A DNA stretch of 64,000 nucleotides from an uncultured Allomuricauda sp. (GCF_947499695.1 NZ_CANMPQ010000005.1:1-64000), one strand, 5' to 3'; shown: positions 53,654-62,265, counted from the first letter of the stretch. Numbers and translations: made by a program. Notes: a model not told the origin generated them from the sequence alone.

Positions 53654-55069
53654 CTAGAATGTAAAGAACTGAGGTTGGTTCAGAAGCCTGTTAATAGATT
53701 GTACCAAAACATCTGGTACGTCATCGTGTTCTCCGTTTGGAAATATCAGTATTCCCTGTTTTGGGTCATGGTAAAGCTTATTCAAAATGGACTGCCTACA
53801 ATACACCATGCCGGCTTCAGCGAACGGGGTAGCCAAAACAGAACGCGCTACCTTGTCCCCTCCATCAACCTTTACCTCTACTGCCGGAATTCCCTGATTG
53901 GTCAAGGTTTGTTTAGCAGATTTACCACTTGCCTTTGCTTCAATGTAATGTGGTGCGTTTATGGTCTTCATCCATTCCATAAGACTTGGGAACTCCAGCC
54001 ACTTAAAACCGAAGTCATTAATGTACATCTTCCCGTTATATAGCCCTGCATCCAAATATGCGCTTGCGGAATTGGTTTCTTTCTCAGTATAGGCCAAATC
54101 CCAATCACTGCCCCTTTTGGTTAGTTGGGGAAGTATTTTGTCCATTTCTTCATCAGGTACTGGAATAATCCATTTCTGCCAAATGCCCCCGTCCAAAGGT
54201 GTAGGGGTCTGCATTATCTGCCCTGAATAACCATATGAACCAAGATTGGTCCTGAGTTCTTTCAGGTCTTTTCGATTCAACCTTTCAGGATCCAACAATC
54301 CATCAACATAATTATCCCTTAGTTTTATAGGACTGACATCTTTTGATATTTCTCCAGGTAGACATATATGCTTTATCTCCTTTTCCTTTTGCAGCCAATT
54401 ACCTGTACAATCCATTTGATGTAAACGCTGCATCACCAAAATCGTGGGGGTTACACTTTTATTGACCTTTCTCGTGGATAGTGTAATATCCATGAATTCG
54501 TTAGCGGTTTCCCTTTGGGACTCTGAAGCTGCCTCTTTAGGGTTCAAGGGGTCATCAACTATAAGTAAATGTGCGTGAAACCCCGTAATAGATCCGGTAA
54601 CTGATGTTGCATACCTTTCACCACCTGAATCATTTTTATAATGTGTCTTGCCGTCCTGGTCTTTCTTTAAGGCAATCTCAGGAAAGTATAATCTGAACTT
54701 ATCACTTCGGATAATATCCCTTGATTTGATACTATGGTCTGTAGATAATGACGCGGAGTAAGAAGCTGTAAGCGTCCTTATTGATGGGTCCCTTATCCAT
54801 GCCCAAACAGGGAGCATCACTGTAACAATAGTACTTTTTGTTGTTCCTGGAGGTATATTGATTATAAGGTCGTAATCCTTTGGTTCTCTATTTACCACCT
54901 TCTCAACTACTTTTTGAAGTTCACCGCATAAATACGGGATATGCCAATTGTAAACGGGTTCTTCAGGGATTATTACACTCCAGAACTCTTTAAGAAAGTA
55001 AAAGAAATCGCGTTTGCACTTTTCAGAAAGTAACTCATGGAGTTTCGGTACTAGAATTGTTTCCTCCAT
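53654..55069 (-). CDS. Terminase large subunit
   Basis: A 471-residue DNA-packaging motor. The ATPase has Walker A PPGTTKST (about 73-80) and Walker B LLIVDD (about 168-173), followed by the coupling motif. The C-terminal RNase H-like nuclease has an Asp in GSDWDLAYTE and the later VDGGDKVARS segment. It overlaps the small-subunit gene by 35 bases. Confidence 0.92.
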   Translation of the reverse strand: MEETILVPKLHELLSEKCKRDFFYFLKEFWSVIIPEEPVYNWHIPYLCGELQKVVEKVVNREPKDYDLIINIPPGTTKSTIVTVMLPVWAWIRDPSIRTLTASYSASLSTDHSIKSRDIIRSDKFRLYFPEIALKKDQDGKTHYKNDSGGERYATSVTGSITGFHAHLLIVDDPLNPKEAASESQRETANEFMDITLSTRKVNKSVTPTILVMQRLHQMDCTGNWLQKEKEIKHICLPGEISKDVSPIKLRDNYVDGLLDPERLNRKDLKELRTNLGSYGYSGQIMQTPTPLDGGIWQKWIIPVPDEEMDKILPQLTKRGSDWDLAYTEKETNSASAYLDAGLYNGKMYINDFGFKWLEFPSLMEWMKTINAPHYIEAKASGKSAKQTLTNQGIPAVEVKVDGGDKVARSVLATPFAEAGMVYCRQSILNKLYHDPKQGILIFPNGEHDDVPDVLVQSINRLLNQPQFFTF

Positions 55070-55355
55070 GCAATGCTATTAATGCTTCTAATTGTTTATC
55101 ATTTAGTTTTGATAAATCCCAGGATTGTCCCAATGTTTCATCATTTGAAGTAACATCTATCCTATCCTTTGGTTTACCGAAGCGATACTCAATCCATGTC
55201 TTTAGGGCCATGACGTTTTTTTTCTTGCACAAAGCCCAGAGATTCTCCCAAGCCTCTTTAGGATTGGCAACTGAATCCATCATTTCAATTTTGGCTATTT
55301 CATCGGCTCTTGACTTTCTTCCAGCTCCATATCTTTTACCACCGTGACCATTCAT
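55035..55355 (-). CDS. Terminase small subunit
   Basis: A 106-residue basic, helical protein (MNGHGGKRYGAGRKSRADEIAKIEMM) with the KRYGAGRKS motif common in Gram-negative and Bacteroidota phage small terminases, and NPKEAWENLWALCKKKN. It recognises the packaging site. A -7 box TATCTTTG at 55387-55394 lies upstream. Confidence 0.8.
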   Translation of the reverse strand: MNGHGGKRYGAGRKSRADEIAKIEMMDSVANPKEAWENLWALCKKKNVMALKTWIEYRFGKPKDRIDVTSNDETLGQSWDLSKLNDKQLEALIALHGGNNSSTETP

Positions 55356-55414
55356 CTTGAAAAAACTTGATTAATCAAAATTATCACAAAGATACAATTA
55401 ATAAGTTTTGATTA

Positions 55415-55657
55415 TCAATACTTATCGTAGTAGCTTTCAGCGTCCTCTTTGGATACCTCTTTAATATCAGTGATATGAACCCATTTCAGGCCGAAGGTTT
55501 CTGAGATATATGTAATGAATTCCCTTTTGTTGGGATAGGTCTCTTGCCTTAGTAGCTTATCGTCGTAGATGTAGAGTGATTCCAAGTTTAGGTCCTTTGC
55601 TAGACTTGGGCCTTTCTCGGGGTACATTCCCCTATAGAATACTATGAAATATCTCAT
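55415..55657 (-). CDS. Hypothetical 80-residue protein
   Basis: A soluble protein (MRYFIVFYRGMYPEKGPSLA) with alternating aromatic/basic strands and an acidic C-terminus. No family recognised. It is the first gene of the early-to-middle block. Confidence 0.5.
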   Translation of the reverse strand: MRYFIVFYRGMYPEKGPSLAKDLNLESLYIYDDKLLRQETYPNKREFITYISETFGLKWVHITDIKEVSKEDAESYYDKY

Positions 55658-55690
55658 TCAATAAATATAGTTATTTCCACATCTACTGTT

Positions 55691-55828
55691 TTACAAGTTC
55701 TTTTCCAGATACCAAATACACATTGTCTCAACCATATTGGAAAGGTTTCTGTTCTCGGTCTTTCTTTGGGATTCTATTTTTTCCATGACTTCCTTTTTCA
55801 TTGTTATGGTTACTTTTTTGGTTGACAT
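55691..55828 (-). CDS. Ribbon-helix-helix mini-protein 1
   Basis: A 45-residue ORF: MSTKKVTITMKKEVMEKIES then NRNLSNMVETM. A short beta-strand followed by two helices fits a minimal CopG/Arc-like ribbon-helix-helix DNA-binding protein. It shares NRN-x2-NMVET with the protein at 59100-59264. Confidence 0.6.
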   Translation of the reverse strand: MSTKKVTITMKKEVMEKIESQRKTENRNLSNMVETMCIWYLEKNL

Positions 55829-55874
55829 CGCTTCACTCTTTTATTTCCAGTGCTAGCTTCTTGGTTAATCGATT

Positions 55875-56207
55875 TTATAATTTGTATTTCTTGCAAATCC
55901 TTACTGCAACATCTTTGGTCAATATGGAATTGTTGATCATATTCTCGATTTCAGCAGCAACCCTTTTGTTGTATGATCTTACTAAAGCCCAAACGGGAAC
56001 ATTTGTTGTATTTTTTAATCCCTCGAAAATTACTCCAACTTCTAACCGTGAATGAGTCCCAATTAAGTCAATCGCCTCTTGATTGTAAGCGCACACGTAG
56101 CCATACTTCCCTTTTTTACCAATTCCATAGACATCAACAGCTAATTCAACCCAATTCATTTTGATAAACTTTGATTTTTCAACGTAAGTGTTTCTTTCAT
56201 CTTTCAA
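55875..56207 (-). CDS. Hypothetical 110-residue protein
   Basis: A soluble, lysine-rich protein (ERNTYVEKSKFIKMNWVELA; SILTKDVAVRICKKYKL) of unknown family. An internal start at the second Met (16 residues in) is possible. Overlaps the nuclease gene end by 11 bases. Confidence 0.5.
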   Translation of the reverse strand: MKDERNTYVEKSKFIKMNWVELAVDVYGIGKKGKYGYVCAYNQEAIDLIGTHSRLEVGVIFEGLKNTTNVPVWALVRSYNKRVAAEIENMINNSILTKDVAVRICKKYKL

Positions 56208-56679
56208 TATTTAGATTTTGTTCCAGGACACCGTTTTGATGCATTCTTCTAAGAGCACTGTACATTATTCTTCTTTCATTCAGTTCACTTTTTATACAAC
56301 TGTACCACTTCGAATAGATATTGCCTTTGCCAAATGGATTATGTGATATTCGCGCCCTTTTTCCTTGACCAACTTCGATGAGACCCCAATTCATTGGGAG
56401 TTCGTCTATTTTAATCATTCCTTTCGGCGCAATAAAGAACCTCCAATCGCCCATTCCTAACATTGGATGTTCCCTGAAAATCTTCTTTTTATCTACTAGA
56501 AAATCAGAACGAGAAACCTTAGCTTCTAACAGGAAAGTTCCATTACTGTTGAATCCGATAACGTCTGGCGTTTCCATGCTGGTAGTTCTAAGTTCCTTAA
56601 ATGCAAACCCGCATCTAGAAAGGCACCATTTGTAACCAATTTCAACAAGGTCATTATGGGTAAGTGTTTCTTTGTTCAT
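56197..56679 (-). CDS. PD-(D/E)XK-type nuclease, MmcB-like
   Basis: A 160-residue protein with the core of a restriction-endonuclease-like fold: METPDVIGFNSNGTFLLEAKVSRSDF contains the PD...EAK motif (Asp39, Glu52 and Lys54 approx.). It resembles the MmcB-type putative DNA repair nucleases found in phages. It overlaps the 56676 gene by four bases. Confidence 0.7.
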   Translation of the reverse strand: MNKETLTHNDLVEIGYKWCLSRCGFAFKELRTTSMETPDVIGFNSNGTFLLEAKVSRSDFLVDKKKIFREHPMLGMGDWRFFIAPKGMIKIDELPMNWGLIEVGQGKRARISHNPFGKGNIYSKWYSCIKSELNERRIMYSALRRMHQNGVLEQNLNIER

Positions 56680-56942
56680 GGCTCTATTGTTTTGTTTGGT
56701 GACTCTGGGAGTGGCATCCAGTGAGTTACTTCGTAATCATCTTCCCATTCTCCGTCTGCTTCCCATTCGTTGGCCTTAGAACTGTATGTTGGACTATCGT
56801 ATACATTGGCCCAAACCCATCCTGATTCTTCAGCGTCATAGATATACATATAAACCATTATCATCATAAAGTTTGACACTGTGACAACAAAAACAACTTG
56901 GTTCTCATCTGGTTTTCTTTCTTCAATACTTATCCATTCCAT
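56676..56942 (-). CDS. DUF551 family protein
   Basis: An 88-residue protein with the DUF551 signature: WISIEERKPDENQ at the start and VTHWMPLPESP at the end, with a Trp/Tyr/Asp-rich middle. These are common small phage proteins of unknown role. Confidence 0.75.
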   Translation of the reverse strand: MEWISIEERKPDENQVVFVVTVSNFMMIMVYMYIYDAEESGWVWANVYDSPTYSSKANEWEADGEWEDDYEVTHWMPLPESPNKTIEP

Positions 56943-56990
56943 CCTTTCACTATTTAAATATGATTTGCTTTGTTTCCATCTCTCTATTAT

Positions 56991-57365
56991 TTAAAATTGT
57001 TCCCTGAAATATTCGTTCGACCAATGGTACATGTCCTCAAGTGTCCTTGGTCTTGGTTCCCATGTCAGTTTTCCGGTCTTCTCATCGTATGTCTCGATAC
57101 TGTCATTGGCGGTCTCCTCCCAATATATCTCCATCAACAAAAGTGCTGGGATTACTATATTGAACTCCTTTTGCCTTCCGGTGGGCTTGGTCACAAATAG
57201 TTTGGTCCTTGGTATACGGTCCCATAGGACAGCATCCTTTTCTTTCTCCTTCTTGGCCTTTTCTGAAGCGATTCCACCCATTAAGAACACACCGGCCATT
57301 AATCCAAAAACAAACGTCCATACCTGCTTTTTGATGACCTCTTTTTTAGTATATGTTCTTTCCAT
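56991..57365 (-). CDS. Hypothetical membrane-anchored protein
   Basis: A 124-residue protein with one N-terminal membrane helix (VWTFVFGLMAGVFLMGGIA), then a highly charged stretch (EKAKKEKEKDAVLW) and a globular C-terminus. Unknown. Confidence 0.5.
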   Translation of the reverse strand: MERTYTKKEVIKKQVWTFVFGLMAGVFLMGGIASEKAKKEKEKDAVLWDRIPRTKLFVTKPTGRQKEFNIVIPALLLMEIYWEETANDSIETYDEKTGKLTWEPRPRTLEDMYHWSNEYFREQF

Positions 57366-58016
57366 CTATATTGTTTTTATTGGTTCAATTTCCTTTAAAG
57401 ATTTCCGCATTTCGTTGTAAACATGAAGCCCTAAGTCTGGATGTACGCAGTTTCTCAGGATTTTATCCTTTCTTTCCGAAAACTTGTAACTGGTTATATC
57501 TATTCCGAATTCTTCCTGCCATCCTTTTATTGAGCCATCATGGACGCTGTTTTTTGGTATCTCAATTTGTCCGATATCAAAGTTTGACCAGAATAGATGC
57601 CTTTCCAGTTTTATTGTTGGCTCCATGAATTTTGGAATATCCTTTTGATAATAAGGCGTAACATTCTCGACAAGCCATTTCTGTTTGTCACAGAAATATT
57701 TTAGGAAATAGATTTCTTCGTAAAGTTTAAAGTCAGGATAAATAGGATCATAGCCACCTCCCTTTGTTGCCCAAAATCTAGCTCGTGAATGAGAAGGACA
57801 ATTAATTGAACTCCAAATGAAATCGAAAAACCTATAATTTTTAAGAAGATATTCATGCGCATCACCTATAATAACTTCATCCTCCGGATATTTGTCCTGA
57901 TAATACTTTGCAATGGTTGGGTTTATCTCCACAGCAGTAACTTTACAGTTCTTCCACTTCTTTCGATTTCCTCCCAATCCGCAATAAAGATTTAACACTT
58001 TCAATTGCTCTTCCAT
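57366..58016 (-). CDS. DNA (cytosine-5) methyltransferase-like protein
   Basis: A 216-residue minimal C5 methyltransferase. Motif I is LNLYCGLGG (about 8-16, SAM binding), motif IV is SSINCPSHS with the catalytic Cys73 (PC environment replaced by NCPS), and motif VI is WLVENV (Glu117). The variable target-recognition domain is very short. The start MEEQLKV is chosen 46 codons inside the longest frame because the longer one would overlap the next gene. There is no cognate restriction enzyme, so it probably guards phage DNA. Confidence 0.72.
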   Translation of the reverse strand: MEEQLKVLNLYCGLGGNRKKWKNCKVTAVEINPTIAKYYQDKYPEDEVIIGDAHEYLLKNYRFFDFIWSSINCPSHSRARFWATKGGGYDPIYPDFKLYEEIYFLKYFCDKQKWLVENVTPYYQKDIPKFMEPTIKLERHLFWSNFDIGQIEIPKNSVHDGSIKGWQEEFGIDITSYKFSERKDKILRNCVHPDLGLHVYNEMRKSLKEIEPIKTI

Positions 58017-58017
58017 A

Positions 58018-58425
58018 CTATCCTTTGTTTGAATTTTTTCTTGGTAATACTTTGATGTTGTAGAGTATTTGGGTTGGATTGCTGCAAAATTTTCTATTAC
58101 CCAATATTTTTTCTCCAATCTCATTGATTCTATCAACAATTCTCTCAACTTCACCTGAATCTAAATCGTTCTCAATATCACCAACTGAACTCCCATCTAT
58201 CATCATCATTTGGCAGCCGATGTAAATTCGAGCATAGTCATCAACTTTTTTATCTGACATTGTTTTCATCTGTCCTTTGTTTTGGTGTTCAACTGATTCT
58301 GTTTTGTGTTTGATTGGCCTTAAATCCACCTTGTAATATTCATCACCCTGCCTAAACCACTGTACTCCTTCCAGTATCTGGTTTCGCGTCTGTAGAATCG
58401 GTATTGGAATTGGACTTTGCGGCAT
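58018..58425 (-). CDS. Hypothetical 135-residue protein
   Basis: A soluble protein with acidic middle and basic C-terminus (MPQSPIPIPILQTRNQ...). An internal start at MSDKKVDD (56 residues in) is equally possible. No family recognised. Its stop lies two bases before the methyltransferase start. Confidence 0.45.
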   Translation of the reverse strand: MPQSPIPIPILQTRNQILEGVQWFRQGDEYYKVDLRPIKHKTESVEHQNKGQMKTMSDKKVDDYARIYIGCQMMMIDGSSVGDIENDLDSGEVERIVDRINEIGEKILGNRKFCSNPTQILYNIKVLPRKNSNKG

Positions 58426-58430
58426 ATCTC

Positions 58431-58865
58431 TTATTTGCTTTGGTTATCTAACAATGGAATTCCATTAGATTGTATTTCTTTATAAAGAGTAGTTCCGTTC
58501 TTAGTGATTGCGTATGGCAAAAAGACTTCTGCAACATCAGCTAGTTCAGCTTCCACTATTGCCATTTGAGCCTCTACCCAATTCTTAATGATTCTCCAAC
58601 TTACTTTTAACGCCTGTTCGTCCGTAAGGAGTCGTCGTGGCACTTTTTTATCCCCCTTCATGGCTTTTAGCACTCCTGAATAGTTTGCGGGAAGTGCGAA
58701 AGCGGATAAATTACCATTGAGCACCAAACAAAAGGTTACGGCAGTTGGCACTTCACCTGTATAGTCCGTTACTATTTTAGTAGCCCCATGGCCTACAAGA
58801 CACTTTTGAATTTCCATTATTGTCTTTTCACAAGCTATTGATGTTGTATAATTTAATATTGCCAT
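58431..58865 (-). CDS. Conserved phage protein of unknown function
   Basis: A 144-residue protein beginning MAILNYTTSIACEKTIMEIQ and containing KCLVGHGATKIVTDY, a pattern recurrent in phage early regions. The ATG 13 codons upstream is less likely. No activity assigned. Confidence 0.65.
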   Translation of the reverse strand: MAILNYTTSIACEKTIMEIQKCLVGHGATKIVTDYTGEVPTAVTFCLVLNGNLSAFALPANYSGVLKAMKGDKKVPRRLLTDEQALKVSWRIIKNWVEAQMAIVEAELADVAEVFLPYAITKNGTTLYKEIQSNGIPLLDNQSK

Positions 58866-58900
58866 ATCATTTACTTTGGTTATTGAATAGTTGCTTGGCT

Positions 58901-59092
58901 TCACCTTCCTATCGTTACGTAAAATGTTCCTCTCTCTGAATCATTAAGCTTGAACTTCATTTCATTTCTTGGTGTGTCTGGGTAGATTATCCCGACTGCT
59001 TTCTCATATCCCATGAATGTGCATTCGCCATCAATACAGAATGCTTCCTTTAAAAATTTTTCAGTCTTCTTTTCCTCAAACTTCCTTTCCAT
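58901..59092 (-). CDS. Hypothetical 63-residue protein
   Basis: Starts MERKFEEKKTEKFLKEAFC; contains a C-x3-C-type stretch (CIDGECTF). No family recognised. Confidence 0.45.
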   Translation of the reverse strand: MERKFEEKKTEKFLKEAFCIDGECTFMGYEKAVGIIYPDTPRNEMKFKLNDSERGTFYVTIGR

Positions 59093-59099
59093 GACTTAA

Positions 59100-59264
59100 C
59101 TATTTAAATGACAATATCATATCTGGATATTTCAACGCTTTTTCCAAGATTGTTTCTACCATATTGTTGAAATTCCGGTTTTCCTTGATAGCTAATATTT
59201 CAAGCTCCTCCACTAACTCAGTTTTTAATCTCAAAGTCTTTCTTACGGTATCACGCTTTCCCAT
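59100..59264 (-). CDS. Ribbon-helix-helix mini-protein 2
   Basis: A 54-residue ORF (MGKRDTVRKTLRLKTELVEE; NRNFNNMVETILEKAL). Same strand-helix-helix pattern as the protein at 55691-55828 with shared NRN-x2-NMVET, so the two are probably paralogues. Likely a DNA-binding regulator. Confidence 0.6.
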   Translation of the reverse strand: MGKRDTVRKTLRLKTELVEELEILAIKENRNFNNMVETILEKALKYPDMILSFK

Positions 59265-59268
59265 TGTC

Positions 59269-59502
59269 TCAATCGTAAAAATTTATCATCAACGCTTGTT
59301 GTCGTATCCCAAATTCCCTTGTAAGATAATTGTGCTTGTAGATTGTATAGGTCTCGCAATTCTTAGCCATTGTTTCAGCATTGAATTTTCTGGTTCTGCC
59401 TTGGATTAATCCATCATTATCTGCAAAACTTCTTATTACATCTGCTAGTTGTTTTAAAGTCTCACATTTGTTTACTGCTTCGTATTTTTCTAAATCGGTC
59501 AT
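59269..59502 (-). CDS. Hypothetical 77-residue protein
   Basis: A soluble helical protein (MTDLEKYEAVNKCETLKQLA). No family recognised. It starts close to a tiny frame (20 codons) upstream that was not called. Confidence 0.45.
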   Translation of the reverse strand: MTDLEKYEAVNKCETLKQLADVIRSFADNDGLIQGRTRKFNAETMAKNCETYTIYKHNYLTREFGIRQQALMINFYD

Positions 59503-59580
59503 ATCTGTTCTATTTCAAAAATTCATCGCCATTTCGGTCTGGCTGTCATTGTATTCTGGGGGTATTTCTTGTTTCATTTT

Positions 59581-60285
59581 TTATTGGTTGTTCAATTGGG
59601 TTTTTAATTTGTCCTCGTTGTCGAACCTGTCGAAGTAGGTCTTCAGGGCTTCCAGCTTTACGAATCTTTCTACGATGGGGTCATTGCCAAGTTTCACTCT
59701 TTCCCTATCCTCTTTTTTCCATTTTTCATCAATTGAGTGGGTAATTGCCTGTAACACCGCTTTCTCAAAAAGTAAGTCATACCATTCTTGCCAGGGTTTT
59801 CCCGTTTTTTCGCTTATCTGGTCACCTTTTTTAAATACTTGCCTATGCAGTAGAAAGTCAAAGCACTCATCATGTTTGAGTTTCAGATTGGACATGACCC
59901 TGTAGTGGTTATATGCCGATATGATTATTTCGTTTTCAATATTCACTCCGTGACCGTTGCTTTTTTGTTTTTTATACTGGTTTATGACCTTGTTGAACAG
60001 TATTGGGCTGATATTGCCTTCCATTGGTTCAAGGTTTTGAAGCTCCCCTTTTATGTACATGAGGAATGCCTTTTCTATTTCTTTGGGGCTTATTCGGTTC
60101 GCGCTCTCCCTGATCATCAATTCCGTTGCAGCAACCTTTGACGGTATCCTTTCTATATTGACCGACAATAGCATCAATATCTTTGGGATTAGGCCCTTGC
60201 ATATCACGTCGTCCCAACTTTCAGGGGGCAATGTGTGGATGGGCATTAGATACCCTTTTGTCTGTTCTACCTTAACCAACTCCAT
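59581..60285 (-). CDS. Hypothetical protein, possibly replication-related
   Basis: A 234-residue protein (MELVKVEQTKGYLMPIHTLP) with a helical C-terminal half rich in Lys and Glu. It is close to a DnaA-like DNA-binding gene, which is the usual place of phage replication organisers, but no domain is recognised. Confidence 0.5.
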   Translation of the reverse strand: MELVKVEQTKGYLMPIHTLPPESWDDVICKGLIPKILMLLSVNIERIPSKVAATELMIRESANRISPKEIEKAFLMYIKGELQNLEPMEGNISPILFNKVINQYKKQKSNGHGVNIENEIIISAYNHYRVMSNLKLKHDECFDFLLHRQVFKKGDQISEKTGKPWQEWYDLLFEKAVLQAITHSIDEKWKKEDRERVKLGNDPIVERFVKLEALKTYFDRFDNEDKLKTQLNNQ

Positions 60286-60553
60286 ATCTATCCTTTAAAA
60301 AATCCGCTTGAATTACTTTTGGTTCCACTACCTGTATTTTCTCAGCTTTTAGATAATCCAGGGAATTGGTAAGGGTACTCCTCCAGTTCTTAATTTCCCT
60401 GCTCTTCTTCCCGAGCGTATGCCAGTCGTTGTCCGACCATGCCAGATATTTTTTTATCAAAGACTTCCTGTATTGTTCCGGGTTTTCTCCCATTATCTGG
60501 AGTCTTTGCATTCCATGCTCTATAAATTCATCTAGGGTGGGGATTGTTTTCAT
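60272..60553 (-). CDS. Hypothetical 93-residue protein
   Basis: Helical basic protein (MKTIPTLDEFIEHGMQRLQI) overlapping the next gene by 14 bases and the DnaA-like gene by four. Unknown. Confidence 0.5.
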   Translation of the reverse strand: MKTIPTLDEFIEHGMQRLQIMGENPEQYRKSLIKKYLAWSDNDWHTLGKKSREIKNWRSTLTNSLDYLKAEKIQVVEPKVIQADFLKDRYGVG

Positions 60554-60975
60554 ACATACTTTGTTTTGATTGTATGGGGGATTTTGTCTAATACATTTTC
60601 CAATTGGACTATTCTTTGGCGCTGGTTGATGATAATGTGCTGCATAACCTCTTTCTTGTTCATGTTCTGGATAAGATGTATGGGGGTCTTTGCCTTGACC
60701 TTTAATATTATTTCGTTGTAGGCATCCAGATAAATCTTGTAGATATCCTTGACGGCTATTTCCTGATCGAATACCATCAAGCCATGTCTAACAGTTGCGT
60801 GGTCCCTTTTTACATAAAAACCAATATCATCCAACGTTTCCATAGTGCATGACCTACAAACCTTGTAGAATACCGACCTTTTAAAAACGTTCACATGCTT
60901 GCGGTTCTTAGTGTGGAACTCATTGCCCATGACGTTCTTTGAAATAGAGAATATGATGTCAAGCTCCTTGCTCAT
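60550..60975 (-). CDS. DnaA domain IV-like DNA-binding protein
   Basis: A 141-residue protein with the DnaA C-terminal (domain IV) pattern: RKHVNVFKRSVFYKVC, then TLDDIGFYVKRDHATVRHG (residues 47-65), close to the DnaA signature in which RDH-x-TV-x-H contacts the DnaA box. The ATPase and other DnaA domains are absent. It is probably the phage origin-binding initiator or a blocker of host DnaA. Contacts its neighbours by four-base overlaps. Confidence 0.78.
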   Translation of the reverse strand: MSKELDIIFSISKNVMGNEFHTKNRKHVNVFKRSVFYKVCRSCTMETLDDIGFYVKRDHATVRHGLMVFDQEIAVKDIYKIYLDAYNEIILKVKAKTPIHLIQNMNKKEVMQHIIINQRQRIVQLENVLDKIPHTIKTKYV

Positions 60976-61277
60976 ACCAACCTGTAGTTCCTAAGAAATT
61001 CCGTTGTTATGTAATATTCCTTTCTGCCACCTCCCAAGGGTCTATCGGCTACTGGTATTCCACTGTCACGAAGGGTCTTTATCCTTCTTCTCAGGTCCAT
61101 AATCTTTAAACTGATCATGGCATCAAAACAGTTCATGCCTCTTCCGGTCAACAACTGCTCAAGAACAATCCTGCACTGACGGTTGAACTTTTCCATATTA
61201 ATGTCAAAGCTCTCTTGGCTCTCCGCATTGTTGTGGCGGTGGTAGGTCTTTAGTTTCTGTTCTCTTATTTGTTCCAT
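60972..61277 (-). CDS. Helix-turn-helix protein
   Basis: A 101-residue protein; the C-terminal part (LTGRGMNCFDAMISLKIMDLRRRIKTLRDSG, then VADRPLGGGRKEYYI) reads as a winged helix-turn-helix. Likely an early regulator or replication helper; start and role not known beyond that. Confidence 0.6.
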   Translation of the reverse strand: MEQIREQKLKTYHRHNNAESQESFDINMEKFNRQCRIVLEQLLTGRGMNCFDAMISLKIMDLRRRIKTLRDSGIPVADRPLGGGRKEYYITTEFLRNYRLV

Positions 61278-61294
61278 TTTTAATTGATTTATTT

Positions 61295-61462
61295 TTAGAA
61301 TCCTTCAGCATCAAGCATACTGATTTGGTTAACTGTTAGCTCCTCCAAACTTTTAAGCCTTTCTTTCTTAGCTCTAAGCTTATCCATGATCTTTGATTTG
61401 GATTTTTCAAGCCAATAGATTTCTTCTCGAACATCTTTTATTTTGCTAACCAAATCCTTCAT
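61295..61462 (-). CDS. Small coiled-coil protein
   Basis: A 55-residue ORF (MKDLVSKIKDVREEIYWLEK) almost wholly heptad-like with Lys/Glu/Leu; it ends before the HTH gene. Plausible by spacing and codon use, but short. Confidence 0.5.
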   Translation of the reverse strand: MKDLVSKIKDVREEIYWLEKSKSKIMDKLRAKKERLKSLEELTVNQISMLDAEGF

Positions 61463-61465
61463 TTT

Positions 61466-61657
61466 TCAATCCCTTGTGACGACCATTTTTACAACAGATT
61501 TCTTAACAATCATTTTAGACTCTTTACTTCCACTGCCTAGTCTCGTGAAAAGACAGAATCCTCCCTTATCCATTAATGAATTATACACCTCCTCAACTTT
61601 TTCTTTTATTGAAATTGATTCATTTCCTTTTAAAGTTGTTTTGATAACTGTCTTCAT
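61466..61657 (-). CDS. Hypothetical 63-residue protein
   Basis: A basic protein (MKTVIKTTLKGNESISIKEK) overlapping the NinG gene by four bases. Unknown. Confidence 0.45.
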   Translation of the reverse strand: MKTVIKTTLKGNESISIKEKVEEVYNSLMDKGGFCLFTRLGSGSKESKMIVKKSVVKMVVTRD

Positions 61658-62265
61658 TCCCTTAACTTTTTTTGGTACTCTGTTTTTATTTCCTTTAGTT
61701 CTTCCCTTGAATATTTGTGCTTCCTAAGTGAATCAGCTATTACCTCAAGTTCTTGTACAGCTTCCTCTCCATATTTTTTTACTAGACCCTTTCTGTAACC
61801 GCTCTCATTTCCATCTAAAAATGTGTTGCACTTTTCACACTGTTTGTTGCAGTTCATTTCGTTGAATATCAATCCAGTAAAAAGTTCTGCCTTGAAATAA
61901 TGCCCTGCGTGCCAAATCTTTGCCGATGTAGTTTCACAGCTTATACAACCTTCATTAGCGTCCCTTAACCTTATCCATTTTTGGAAGGGAACCCTTGTTT
62001 CTTGGATAAGCCTTGAAATACTTTTGAGCTTTTCCCTTTGTTCTTTGTTCTTCCTCCGGATTGTGGCTTTGGCCCTCTTTTCAACTTTGGGTATAAATTG
62101 CTTTTTATAATGCTCGTGGCCTTCATCCGTTGTTTGCATCCATTCCCAAAAACAGTAGGGGCATAATCCGTACTTTCTATCGTACACCTCTTTTCCGCAT
62201 CCCTCAAAAAAGTTGGAATTATGGTTTCCCTTGCATTGTTTTGATTTAGGCGGAATCCTAGTCAT
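61654..62265 (-). CDS. NinG-family recombination protein
   Basis: A 203-residue homologue of lambda NinG (Rap), which aids phage recombination at Holliday junctions. Two Cys clusters (CKGNH...CGKEVYDRKYGLCPYC and CISC...CNKQCEKCNTFLDGNESGYRKG) and the WHAGHYFKAELFTGLIFNEMN segment are diagnostic. The middle is a Lys-rich helix. Confidence 0.88.
   Translation of the reverse strand: MTRIPPKSKQCKGNHNSNFFEGCGKEVYDRKYGLCPYCFWEWMQTTDEGHEHYKKQFIPKVEKRAKATIRRKNKEQREKLKSISRLIQETRVPFQKWIRLRDANEGCISCETTSAKIWHAGHYFKAELFTGLIFNEMNCNKQCEKCNTFLDGNESGYRKGLVKKYGEEAVQELEVIADSLRKHKYSREELKEIKTEYQKKLRE

Noticed and set aside
59510..59579. 20-codon frame before 59502 (MKQEIPPEYN...)
   Set aside because: Too short to be supported as a gene without further evidence.
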